From NCBI GenBank assembly GCA_030426265.1, contig JAUHYP010000002.1, positions 62,001 through 126,000 on the forward strand: 64,000 nucleotides of DNA, written 5' to 3'. Below the pieces are notes generated by a model that was given only the letters and a program-made list of their open reading frames with translations, was not told the origin of the DNA and ran no database searches. This stretch comes from Gammaproteobacteria bacterium. Lineage in GTDB: Bacteria > Pseudomonadota > Gammaproteobacteria > Xanthomonadales > SZUA-36. Each line of letters begins with the position of its first letter. Position 1 is the first letter of the stretch. Shown piece by piece: positions 24,601-31,506 of the stretch. Made by a program: the position numbers and the translations under genes.

Positions 24601-24685
24601 CGTCGTCGCCCAGCAGGTCGCCACACTCCAGGCCGAGTTCCGCAACCTGACCGCGGACCAGTATTTCGAGCGGTCCGGCTGGTGA
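21674..24685 (+). CDS. ppkA: T6SS-associated Ser/Thr protein kinase (PpkA type)
   Basis: The 1003-residue protein has a complete Hanks-type kinase domain (about 10-270): glycine loop LGKGGMATVY, VAIKV lysine, IVHRDLKPSNVLM catalytic loop, DFGIARD and MSPEQIRG. A Gly/Ser/Tyr-rich linker leads to one transmembrane helix (about 350-374). The periplasmic part is a long series of helical TPR-like repeats with recurring LxPADDNAL-type units, ending in a beta domain (TGRLAIDAVPWGEV, PEGA-like). PpkA kinases control T6SS firing by phosphorylating FHA proteins; four FHA domains are encoded nearby. The ppkA name is by analogy; the periplasmic half differs from the Pseudomonas VWA-containing version. 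Confidence 0.88.
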   Translation: MSSDIHIPGYEILDELGKGGMATVYLGVQTSLDRKVAIKVMHAALSQQSEEFKQRFLHEGKVLARVNHPNIVSIYDIGEAEGILYMAMEYVPGGTLTDRLKEANLNVDEVIQVCGQVGLALHTVHLEHIVHRDLKPSNVLMRGGVKPMLTDFGIARDTDADSGLTQTGHIVGTMQYMSPEQIRGLHVDHRSDIYALGLMFYRLLTGRLPFVSKSHYDLSRMQCEDPPPPLPPELAEFQPVVDVILAKDPEQRFQTALDFCKALQRLEVTDEDYRTELTQATRIYDSKRMPFQDFSTGGSGGFSHDHPSSGSQRYSGSRGPDSYPSQGSGGYRTGQGSYPSEQGPPPKKIGWAIKGGIPALVVVVALVAWFVFLRAPDLGLSPDEQRRVDTYMRRAEGYYATLAIDQPTGENAVHYLGLVFELSPDYPAARELAQRIAADYAVDAGDQLRADNLDVALENIDKGLALSPDDAVLLDLREQVAVVQANRERLAQVEQTLELAGRNLARGRLVAPADNNAFDQYKKVLELDEVNQAALQGLADIESALVQQVRDLFQAGDMVAASNQLDAVRERFSDSAAVTALSNDIAEQVRLAREQQEVLDYLAAGQAQLADGRLIEPADDNALASFTQVLTLQPENQDALSGLQTIADLFAADAESAFQGGRFQEAVQLADSGLLAAPDDPRLGATRQQALGQLGAREREIQDLLQRAQQMVQSGQFLPPGDNALDTFRQVESVDPGNAQAARGLGLLPRNILDEIERAKVNGFLTEAASLAERAQQAYPDEARFATARTELDQLLTQRQRQERLDGMLRNLASLVEQPMTFEVIDEAAAAIATLRAEFPTDVSHNQQVTGLIAAIENQARSISSGDNEEIGIELLNKGLEHFGNNPQLVATRTQLETRRTERIAAEQARIAAMTGRLAIDAVPWGEVVRIVDASGNVQELPSSTSTPMLIPLLEGAYTVSVRQEQGASPVDLPVNVVAQQVATLQAEFRNLTADQYFERSGW

Positions 24686-25938
24686 GTCTGCGGCGGCCAC
24701 TCCTGATCCCGCTGGTCCTTTGGGGCCTGGCGATCAGTGCCCCGGTCCAGGCCGATTTCACCAGCGATTACATCAAGGCCCGCAAGGCGATCAATTCCGG
24801 CGACCATGCCGAGGCCATCAGCCTGCTGCGCAGCGCCATTTCGCAGAAGCCGGGTTCGGAAGCCAAGGTGCGGCTCTACGGCATGCGCTTCGATCCGTAT
24901 GTACCCCATTACTACCTCGGCAAGGCCCTGTGGGACTCCGGGGACTGTGCCGGCGCCGTCGCGAGTTTTCAGCAGGCGATGGACCAGGGCGTGATCCAGG
25001 GCCTGGACGAATATTCCGACCTGCAACGCGGCATGGCGGCCTGCCAGGTCCAGTCCGTCGACCTCACCGGCATTCTCGCGGACGCAGGCAGCGCCCTGAA
25101 CCGCCTCGAATCCGCCAACCAGGACTTTGGCGCCATGCAGTCCGAGTCGATCCTGGACAGTGAATGGTCGTCGCGCTGGGCGCCGGAGCTCGAACGTTCC
25201 GGCCAGGCGCTCGCCCGCCTGCGGCAGGACCTGGCCGCGGCGGAAAGCGCCGGGAACCCGGACGCCATCAACGCCGTGACCGAGGCGGCCCGCGAGGCAG
25301 CGAACCGGATCAGCGGCTCCCGTGATCTCGCCGTCGCCCGCGTCGGCGCCCTGCGCGAAGAGCAGGCGCGCATGGCCTCCCAGCAACGAGACCAGATCAG
25401 CCGGGAACTGGCGCAGGCCCTGGCCACGGCCCGGGGCGTGGCCCTGCCGTCAGGCGGCAATGCCGAAATGCAACGCCTGCACGGGGAGGTCCAGACCCGG
25501 ATCACTTCCGCCGAACGATTGGGGACCGACGCCGACGCGCAGGCCATGCGCAGCGCGGCGCAGGACCTGGGCGGCCTGGTGCGGCGCTACCAGCAGGCGG
25601 AACAGAACTGGCGCGTGGAGCAGCAGGCCATCGCCGCGCGCACGCCGCCGCCCCTGTTGAAGCAGGTGGCGGAGGCCTATTTCAGCGGTGACTACGCGAC
25701 GACCCGCCGGATCGCCAACCCGGATGAACTCGCGGACGAGCGCGCCAAGGTGCAGGTCCACCTGTTCCGTGCCGCCGCCAGCTACAAGCTGTTCGTGCTG
25801 TCCGGCGAGGAAGCGACGGATCACCTGCGCCAGGCCGAGAACGACATCCGCGCGATCAAGTCGCTCAACAGCCAGTTTTCGCCCTACATTTCGGCATTTT
25901 CTCCCCGTTTCCTGGAGTTTTTCCGGCGCACGGGGTGA
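24682..25938 (+). CDS. secreted helical-repeat protein after the kinase
   Basis: The 418-residue product has a Sec signal peptide (LLIPLVLWGLAISAPVQA, cut before DFTSDY) and is otherwise helical, with TPR-like units at the start (YLGKALWDSGDCAGAVASFQQ) and long Ala/Gln-rich coiled segments after residue 150. It begins at GTG 24682, overlapping the kinase TGA by the GTGA arrangement, so it very likely works with the periplasmic repeats of the kinase. It shares a RLYGMxFxxYxPxY segment with the product of the next gene. Specific function unknown. Confidence 0.75.
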   Translation: MSLRRPLLIPLVLWGLAISAPVQADFTSDYIKARKAINSGDHAEAISLLRSAISQKPGSEAKVRLYGMRFDPYVPHYYLGKALWDSGDCAGAVASFQQAMDQGVIQGLDEYSDLQRGMAACQVQSVDLTGILADAGSALNRLESANQDFGAMQSESILDSEWSSRWAPELERSGQALARLRQDLAAAESAGNPDAINAVTEAAREAANRISGSRDLAVARVGALREEQARMASQQRDQISRELAQALATARGVALPSGGNAEMQRLHGEVQTRITSAERLGTDADAQAMRSAAQDLGGLVRRYQQAEQNWRVEQQAIAARTPPPLLKQVAEAYFSGDYATTRRIANPDELADERAKVQVHLFRAAASYKLFVLSGEEATDHLRQAENDIRAIKSLNSQFSPYISAFSPRFLEFFRRTG

Positions 25939-25947
25939 TTTGCCGCG

Positions 25948-25992
25948 AGTGTGAACCAGTTCACACTCAAGCGGTGCCGGGTGGATCAGAAT
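25948..25992 (+). promoter_or_regulatory. Crp-type box and -10 element before the gene at 26070
   Basis: AGTGTGAAC-CA-GTTCACACT (25948-25967) has 9-bp perfect arms and contains TGTGA-N6-TCACA centred at 25957.5. CAGAAT occupies 25987-25992, precisely the -12 to -7 slot for a start near 25999. This is the most symmetric of the three boxes in the window. Confidence 0.7.
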
Positions 25993-26069
25993 GGTCCACA
26001 CTGGGATTCATATCCTTGCCCGGCGAGGCCGGTGGCACGTCCTCGCGAGGCAACCAATGGAGGCACGAT

Positions 26070-26906
26070 ATGCGTAAAAGGACGCCCTTGCTGAGCACGG
26101 CCCTGGCCCTGGCCCTGGCCGCCACTTCACCCGCCATGGCGGATGCCTTGCCTTGTGAGGCGCGGTACACCGATGGCGTCAGCCTGTTCCAGGCCGGTGA
26201 CTACGCGGGCGCCGAAATGGCCCTGCTGGACGCCATCTCGCTGTCGCCCGAACCCGACACGGAAGACGGTGGCTACACGCCCTACATCTACCTCGCCGCG
26301 ACACGCTGGGAAATGGGTGACGTCGAGGGCGCGCGCGCGGCCCTGATCCAGAGCCAGGTCTACGGCGCTTCGGGCAAGACCCGCGCCGGCCAGAACCTGA
26401 TCGAGGAATACGCCGTGTCCATCATGTCCGCGGCGCCGCCCGCGGGGGATCCCACGGTGCCCAAGTCCTCACCGGTGGTGAGCCGCAACGTGGCGCTGTC
26501 AGAGCAGGATGCCGAAATCATCCGCGCCCGGGTGCTGCGCCGATGCGCGCTGAGCACCGACGTCTCCGCCAACAAGCTGCCCTGGTACTTCCACTACCTG
26601 CTCGGCCTGGAATACACGGAAGAGGGGGACAGCGAGCGCGCGCTCGAGGCGTTCCAGATCGGCGCCAACCTCAAGGACCAGCCCTCTCGCAGCAAGCGCC
26701 TCTACGGCATGTGGTTCATGGATTACCTGCCGTACTACCAGATCGCGCTGGCCCACGAGGAAATGGGTGAATGGCAGGACGCCAAGGACGCCCTGTACGT
26801 GTCCCTTCAGGCCGGAGAGTTCGAAGAGGGCAAACGGGGCTGGCAGGAGTTCGTCGAAATGGAAAACCGCCTCGATCGCCAGATCAGCGGGCCTGGCGGC
26901 AGCTGA
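26070..26906 (+). CDS. secreted TPR-like protein under a Crp-type promoter
   Basis: The 278-residue protein starts at ATG 26070 with GGAG 8 bases upstream. It carries a clear signal peptide (LLSTALALALAATSPAMA, cut before DALPCEA) and TPR-like helices (ALLDAISLSPEPDTEDGGY, YHYLLGLEYTEEGDSERALEAFQ). The segment RLYGMWFMDYLPYYQIA parallels one in the preceding gene product, so the two are probably distant paralogues. It has its own Crp-box promoter although it follows the kinase operon by only 131 bases. Function unknown; periplasmic. Confidence 0.75.
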   Translation: MRKRTPLLSTALALALAATSPAMADALPCEARYTDGVSLFQAGDYAGAEMALLDAISLSPEPDTEDGGYTPYIYLAATRWEMGDVEGARAALIQSQVYGASGKTRAGQNLIEEYAVSIMSAAPPAGDPTVPKSSPVVSRNVALSEQDAEIIRARVLRRCALSTDVSANKLPWYFHYLLGLEYTEEGDSERALEAFQIGANLKDQPSRSKRLYGMWFMDYLPYYQIALAHEEMGEWQDAKDALYVSLQAGEFEEGKRGWQEFVEMENRLDRQISGPGGS

Positions 26907-26929
26907 AGTTCACCGAAGTCGTTGATTGC

Positions 26930-26958
26930 ATGCCGCGCCCCGTTTCGGGGCGCGGCAT
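26930..26958. terminator. strong hairpin between convergent genes
   Basis: A perfect 13-bp GC-rich inverted repeat (26930-26942 with 26946-26958) has a TTT loop and lies between the stop at 26906 and the convergent stop at 26998. It is followed by TGTC rather than a long T-run. A bidirectional terminator is likely. Confidence 0.7.
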
Positions 26959-26997
26959 TGTCAGTTCAGCGGTGGGGTCCTTCCGGACGCCTTCGCC

Positions 26998-28359
26998 TCA
27001 GAAGAAGATGACAGCCGACAGGGAGTAGGTGTCGCCGGTATCGGCAAAGTCGGCAGCGGCGTCGATCTGGAACTGCCCGAGCACCAGTCCCGCGCCGACC
27101 GAGTAGTGCGTTTCTTCGTCACCCTGCTGGAAGAACGCGGCTTTCACGTTCCGCCGGGTCTTTTCGGTGGCCTGCTCGGCGGTATCGCTGTCCGTCACTT
27201 CCTCCAGCGGCCCGTCGTAGGCGAGGACCGTGTCAGGCGCCTGCCAGATCCCGGCGCGAATGGCGAACGGCGTGTTCGTGGCGAACACGTACTCGAGGCC
27301 CAGGCGATACTCGTCGCCGTCATCCAGCTCGATGAACGGGAAGGACTCGCCGGTGTCCTCGAGGACCACGTCTTCGGTGAGTTCGCTGTAGTTGATCCGG
27401 TTGAAGTCGAAGTTGATGGTCAACTGGTCGACCGGTCGGAACGCGACGCCGACGCCGTAGGCGCTGGGCAGGTCGAAATCCGTCATGCCGATCACCGGTT
27501 CGAACACGGGCGTCGGGCGGGTGTCCAGCCGCATGTATTCGTAGTCGAACTCCGCACCGCTGCGGTACACCGCCCCGACCGACCACTTGTCGGTGATTTT
27601 CCAGAGCAGCCCCAGGTTGTAGGCGAAATCATCATCGTCGCCGTTCTGGGTGATGTCGAATTCCGGGGCCTGGCTGTAGTCGGCCGGATTGGTGCGGTCG
27701 TCCCCGGTTTCCAGCGGATAGCGAAGCGTGCGGGAATCGATCTCGAAATCCATGTAGGACACGTTGGCGCCGATCGACAGGGCATCCGTGATCCGGTAGC
27801 TCAGTGAAACGCCCCAGTTCACGATGTTCAGGTCCACGCTGTTCTGCGTGGGCCGTGAACGGCTGACGAAGTCGTCCCGGTTCTGCTGGATCGGCCCCTG
27901 GCTGAAGTAGTTCGTCTCGAAGTTCGCGAGTTGGTGCCGATAGGCGCCGATGGTCCACTTTTCCTGGGGAAACACGAACGACAGGAAAGAGAGGGAATCG
28001 GTGCTGCTGTCCTCGTCCTCCTGGACGATACCGCTCACGGTGTCGATACCCGTGTTCGTCGGCGTACCGAATTGCCGCCCCCGGTCGCTGTAGACCGTGG
28101 TGAATTCGTTGTGGCGGTACTCGATGGAGAACTCCGGACGGAAGAGATTGGACAGCCCCGCCGGGTTCGCGTAGGCGGCGGTGGCGTCATCGGCGAGGCC
28201 GAGAAACGCGCCCCCCATCCCAAGACTGCGAGCCCCCGGGTTCCCGAAGTTGAACTGGATACCAGCGTTCGATTCTACGGTGGTGATGGCGTGGCCGGCA
28301 GTGGCGTACAGCACTGCGGGAATGATCACGGCCAGTCGGACAGTTTGGCGAACTCTCAT
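26998..28359 (-). CDS. FadL/OmpP1-like outer-membrane beta-barrel protein
   Basis: The 453-residue protein has a signal peptide (LAVIIPAVLYATAGHA) followed by the family's N-terminal plug motif (FGNPGARSLGMGGAFLGLADDATAAYANPAGLS), here given in short as NPGARSLGMGGA and AAYANPAGLS. Alternating amphipathic strands follow and the chain ends in Phe (SAVIFF), as expected for Bam-dependent insertion. FadL relatives import hydrophobic molecules. Its presence inside a T6SS island, opposite to its neighbours, is unusual; it may be a recognition or transport partner for the adjacent VWA proteins. Confidence 0.85.
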   Translation of the reverse strand: MRVRQTVRLAVIIPAVLYATAGHAITTVESNAGIQFNFGNPGARSLGMGGAFLGLADDATAAYANPAGLSNLFRPEFSIEYRHNEFTTVYSDRGRQFGTPTNTGIDTVSGIVQEDEDSSTDSLSFLSFVFPQEKWTIGAYRHQLANFETNYFSQGPIQQNRDDFVSRSRPTQNSVDLNIVNWGVSLSYRITDALSIGANVSYMDFEIDSRTLRYPLETGDDRTNPADYSQAPEFDITQNGDDDDFAYNLGLLWKITDKWSVGAVYRSGAEFDYEYMRLDTRPTPVFEPVIGMTDFDLPSAYGVGVAFRPVDQLTINFDFNRINYSELTEDVVLEDTGESFPFIELDDGDEYRLGLEYVFATNTPFAIRAGIWQAPDTVLAYDGPLEEVTDSDTAEQATEKTRRNVKAAFFQQGDEETHYSVGAGLVLGQFQIDAAADFADTGDTYSLSAVIFF

Positions 28360-28489
28360 TAACGTTCTCCCCCACGAGACCTAGGATGATTGGAAGCAGT
28401 TCTTTCCCGCATGATAGCTCAATCCGGCCTCGCCGACATTTGAAACGCGGCAGCGCCCGTGCGGCGCGAACGCTAGTATAGGCAGGCAT

Positions 28490-28509
28490 CCCGTGAACAT
28501 TTGCACGGG
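28490..28509. promoter_or_regulatory. palindrome before the VWA gene pair
   Basis: CCCGTG-N8-CACGGG (28490-28509), with partial symmetry inside, lies 21 bases before the VWA gene start and 10 bases after a TAGTAT hexamer (28474-28479). It resembles a degraded Crp box (CGTGA-N6-GCACG) but lies too close to the start codon for class II activation; an operator or mRNA hairpin is equally possible. Confidence 0.3.
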
Positions 28510-28530
28510 CTGGAGGGGTTGGTCCGATCC

Positions 28531-29445
28531 ATGAAATCCACCGGGAGAGAACTCACCGTCTTCAGCACCTCCGCGGTGGATTTGTTCGCCTCCGCGCTGG
28601 GGGCCTTCATCCTGCTGATGATGCTGCTGTTTCCCTATTACCGCCATGCGGGCCCCGAAACGGCGCCCTCGGACACCAGTGCGCTGATCGAGGAGCGCCG
28701 CCAGGCGGAACGCTCCGTGTCCGACCGCATGGCCGACACGGTCACGCTGGAGAACGAGATCACCGAGCTCGAGGCCGCGGCCGACCGCCTGCGCCGCGAA
28801 ATGATCACCATGAACGAGGCGCTGGCGAACCTGAAGGAAAAGCTCGCCGAGGAGCCCCCCGAGATCCCGCCGCCGGAGGAGGTACGCCAGCCCTACGTCG
28901 AGCGGGGCGTCGAATTCTCCCTGCTGGGGATCGACACCGACCGCAAGACCTTCGTGATCGTGGTGGACATGTCCGGCAGCATGGATGCCTACTCGGATCT
29001 CATGGTGCGCTCGGTGCTGGAGATCCTGGCGCCGCTGGACGACGGCAACCAGTTCGCCATCCTGGGCTACAGCGGTATGGGCTCGACCCGCGTCATGACG
29101 TTTCCCCGCGGCAGCCGGCTGTTGCCGGCCACGGCGGACAACCTCCGCCAGGCTGTCGCGTTCACGCGCAGCCTGGCCAGCAATTTCGGCGGCTCCACGC
29201 CCACCCACGGCGCCCTGCTGCGGGCCATGCAGTATCCCGCCGACGCGGTCATCCTGATCAGCGACGGGGCGCCGGACGGCAACCCGGGACAGATCGTCAA
29301 TGACGTGAGCCACCTGAACACGCGCCTGCGCAAGGAGATTCACACGGTGGCACTGGGCGACTACACCAGCGACCGGGACCTCGTCCTGTTCCTGCAGGAG
29401 CTCGCGCGGCGCAATGGGGGTGATTTCGTGGGGATGTCGCGGTGA
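28531..29445 (+). CDS. membrane-anchored VWA-domain protein with intact MIDAS
   Basis: The 304-residue protein has an N-terminal transmembrane helix (VDLFASALGAFILLMMLLF), a coiled-coil stalk (about 55-110), a Pro/Glu hinge and a C-terminal von Willebrand A domain. The metal-binding MIDAS motif is intact: DMSGS (D146, S148, S150), GGSTPT and SDGAPD. ATG 28531 was taken as start; GGAGGGG lies 12 bases upstream, slightly far, and TTG codons at 28519 and 28501 are in frame. The protein probably faces the periplasm. It overlaps its degenerate sister gene by GTGA. Confidence 0.82.
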   Translation: MKSTGRELTVFSTSAVDLFASALGAFILLMMLLFPYYRHAGPETAPSDTSALIEERRQAERSVSDRMADTVTLENEITELEAAADRLRREMITMNEALANLKEKLAEEPPEIPPPEEVRQPYVERGVEFSLLGIDTDRKTFVIVVDMSGSMDAYSDLMVRSVLEILAPLDDGNQFAILGYSGMGSTRVMTFPRGSRLLPATADNLRQAVAFTRSLASNFGGSTPTHGALLRAMQYPADAVILISDGAPDGNPGQIVNDVSHLNTRLRKEIHTVALGDYTSDRDLVLFLQELARRNGGDFVGMSR

Positions 29446-30368
29446 GGCGCCGGGAGCGAAGCTCGGAAGTCTTCACCATGTCGGCCATCGACCTGTTCGC
29501 CTCGGCGATGGGCGCCTTCATCATCATTTCCATCATCCTGATGCCGGACTACCGCAAGGAGGTGATCGCCCAGGGCGACAACACCCTGCTGGAACGGCTC
29601 CGGGCCGAGTCCGAGGACGCCCTGGTGGACGCCGACCAGCAACGCAGCGAGGCGCAGAGCCGGCGGGATTTCGCCCAGCAGGAACTGGCGGAGCTCATGG
29701 CGCAGGCCAGCCGGCTGCGCAACGACGTCGAGGACGCCGAGCAGCAGCTCATGGCGGATCACGACCCGCCGCCGCCTCCCGAACCGGCCGAGGACCTCAG
29801 CCCGGAGGACCAGGTGTCCTTTCGCTTCCTGGGCCTGAAGACGGACGAGCGGCGTTTCCTGCTCATCATCGATCTCAACCGCTTCCTGGAGCCCCATGCG
29901 GGCCTCATGGCCAGGACCGTCTCGCGTACCCTCGATTCGCTGCGGGACCACCACGAATTCGGCCTGCTCGCCTTCAACCAGCAGGACAGCGGCCCGGTGT
30001 TCATGCGCTGGCCGGCAGACGGTGACCTCGTCAATGCATCGCGACGGAACCTGGACGGCGCGCGGCAGTTCCTGGCCGGGCTGCAGGGGCGCTATGTCGG
30101 TTCTTCCCCGATCCTGGGCGCCCTGGAGGCGGGCCTGGCCAGCGACGCCGACGCCCTGGTGCTGTTCAGCGACGGTTTACCCAACCCCAGTTACAACAAT
30201 GGCCTGGACGGGCCGGGGATCATCGCGCGCGTCAGTCGGAACAACCGGGAGGGCAAGGAGATTCACGCCGTGACCATTGGCGACTATTTCAAGTACCGCA
30301 ACACCATCCAGTTCATGGAAACGCTGGCCAAGGCCAATGGCGGCGGGTTCATGGCCCTGGCGCCCTGA
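29442..30368 (+). CDS. membrane-anchored VWA-like protein with degenerate MIDAS
   Basis: The 308-residue protein is a tandem relative of the previous one: AIDLFASAMGAFIIISIILM helix, coiled coil (about 45-100), Pro-rich hinge (DPPPPPEPAED) and VWA fold (LLIIDLNRFLE, VLFSDGLPNP, EIHAVTIGDY). The first MIDAS element is broken: DLNRF replaces DxSxS (D144, N146, F148), so metal-dependent ligand binding is doubtful. GTG start overlaps the preceding stop. A heterodimer of one active and one inactive VWA subunit is a reasonable guess. Confidence 0.8.
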   Translation: MRRRERSSEVFTMSAIDLFASAMGAFIIISIILMPDYRKEVIAQGDNTLLERLRAESEDALVDADQQRSEAQSRRDFAQQELAELMAQASRLRNDVEDAEQQLMADHDPPPPPEPAEDLSPEDQVSFRFLGLKTDERRFLLIIDLNRFLEPHAGLMARTVSRTLDSLRDHHEFGLLAFNQQDSGPVFMRWPADGDLVNASRRNLDGARQFLAGLQGRYVGSSPILGALEAGLASDADALVLFSDGLPNPSYNNGLDGPGIIARVSRNNREGKEIHAVTIGDYFKYRNTIQFMETLAKANGGGFMALAP

Positions 30369-30423
30369 TCCCGCGGAGCGCCCCGTCGTGTGCCATGCCG
30401 TCGTGCGTCTGCCCGAGGAGCGC

Positions 30424-30987
30424 TCAGTCGTCGACGCGCAGGTGGCTGGCCCAGTCGAAATCCTCGCCCACCAGTGGGCGGAACAGCAGTGTGGTGTCGC
30501 CGAGCCGCAGCCGGTCGCCATCGGCCAGGGTGACCGGCTCGAGCACCGGTTCGCCGTTGTGGTAGGTCAGGTTGGGCCCGCCCCCGTGCTGCAGGTAGAA
30601 GCGGCCGCTTTCCCCGTCGTAGGTGATGCGCGCGTGCGCTTCGCGGGAAATTCGTGCATCGCCGAAATCAATGCGCACCCGCTGGTCCGGCGCGCGGCCC
30701 ATGGCGCTCATGCCGTGGCCGAATGGCAGAACCTGTCCACAACCGGCGCCCTCGATCACCAGCAGCACGCCGACCGGGGGGTCTTCGGCCTCGGTCGCGC
30801 GCGTGTCCCGCTGCAGAATGCGGGTCGGGGCTTCCGCCCCGATGTCCAGGCGGCGGGTCGGCGCCTCGCTTTCCGCCGGATCGCCGTGCTCCAGGGGCTC
30901 GGTGGGGCTGTCGTCTCCCCGCACCACGCGGGATGCGAGGGGATTGTCCGCCGGGGCGTCGGTTCCGGGTTTGCGGCGTTTGAACAT
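30424..30987 (-). CDS. FHA-domain protein
   Basis: The 187-residue cytoplasmic protein has an unstructured, charged N-terminus containing possible phosphothreonine sites (EAPTRRLD, EAPTRILQ; two near-identical units about 15 residues apart) and a C-terminal FHA domain (about 80-180). The FHA motif is slightly altered: MGRAPDQRVRIDF, ISREAHARI with one extra residue against the usual SRxHA, and GGGPNLTYHNGEP in place of the SxNGT loop. It is a plausible kinase substrate and reader. It is transcribed away from the next FHA operon, and its start codon overlaps that operon's proposed promoter. Confidence 0.8.
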   Translation of the reverse strand: MFKRRKPGTDAPADNPLASRVVRGDDSPTEPLEHGDPAESEAPTRRLDIGAEAPTRILQRDTRATEAEDPPVGVLLVIEGAGCGQVLPFGHGMSAMGRAPDQRVRIDFGDARISREAHARITYDGESGRFYLQHGGGPNLTYHNGEPVLEPVTLADGDRLRLGDTTLLFRPLVGEDFDWASHLRVDD

Positions 30988-31010
30988 GGTGTCGTGGCTG
31001 CGTGTATTCT
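30980..31010 (+). promoter_or_regulatory. possible promoter for the FHA-kinase operon
   Basis: TTGAAC (30980-30985) and TATTCT (31005-31010) are separated by 19 bases, a weak sigma70-like match placed before the FHA gene at 31083. The -35 element overlaps the start codon of the divergent FHA gene. Confidence 0.3.
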
Positions 31011-31082
31011 CGGGGGCATGATGCCTGACTCGAACCTTAGCGGATCGATGGCGGAGATGTCGCCCTGAAGCTGCGCGCGAAA

Positions 31083-31478
31083 TTGCGGGTCGGACGCACC
31101 GAGTCGTGCGAAATCCGGATCGAGGACGACACGGTCTCGCGTGAGCATGCCACCCTCGAGGCGCTCGGGGACGGGCGCATTCGCCTGACGGACCTGCAGT
31201 CCTCCAACGGCACCTGGGTGCGCGAGTCGTCGGACTGGCGCCGGATCGAGCGCGAAGACCTGGGGCCCGAGCGCGAAGTCCGCTTCGGTGAGCACCGCGC
31301 GGTGCTGCGCAGCCTGCTGGCGAATTTCCCGGCGTTCGTCCTGGTCACCGAGGACGGCGAGTCCGACATCGGCCCCCACGCCGTCACCGCGGTGATCGGG
31401 ACGGAGGACCCGCCGGACCCGCGCTTCGAACGGCCACGCCGCAATCCCCGCACCGGTGACATCGAAGAACAGTCCTGA
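31083..31478 (+). CDS. small FHA-domain protein
   Basis: The 131-residue product is almost only an FHA domain: [23 protein letters not shown] and SSNGTWV are intact, then a tail with the weaker ATG-less end EEQS. No ATG or GTG lies in frame after the upstream stop (31038); TTG 31083 is given, but CTG 31065 has GGAG 8 bases upstream and would add six residues before the first FHA strand. The 3' end is followed by, or overlaps, the next gene depending on which start is used. It probably reads Thr phosphorylation made by the kinases in this island. Confidence 0.75.
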   Translation: MRVGRTESCEIRIEDDTVSREHATLEALGDGRIRLTDLQSSNGTWVRESSDWRRIEREDLGPEREVRFGEHRAVLRSLLANFPAFVLVTEDGESDIGPHAVTAVIGTEDPPDPRFERPRRNPRTGDIEEQS

Positions 31479-31506
31479 CGTCCCGGCCGCCCTGACGGGG
31501 CCGTCG

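Noticed and set aside
28531-30368. Possible frameshifted single VWA gene
   Set aside because: Both halves carry their own membrane helix, coiled coil and full VWA fold, and are joined by a normal GTGA overlap; this is a tandem pair.
31048-31068. Six-codon ATG frame before the small FHA gene as a leader peptide
   Set aside because: No codon bias, regulatory pattern or attenuator structure supports a leader; the ATG is more likely incidental near the ribosome site of the FHA gene.
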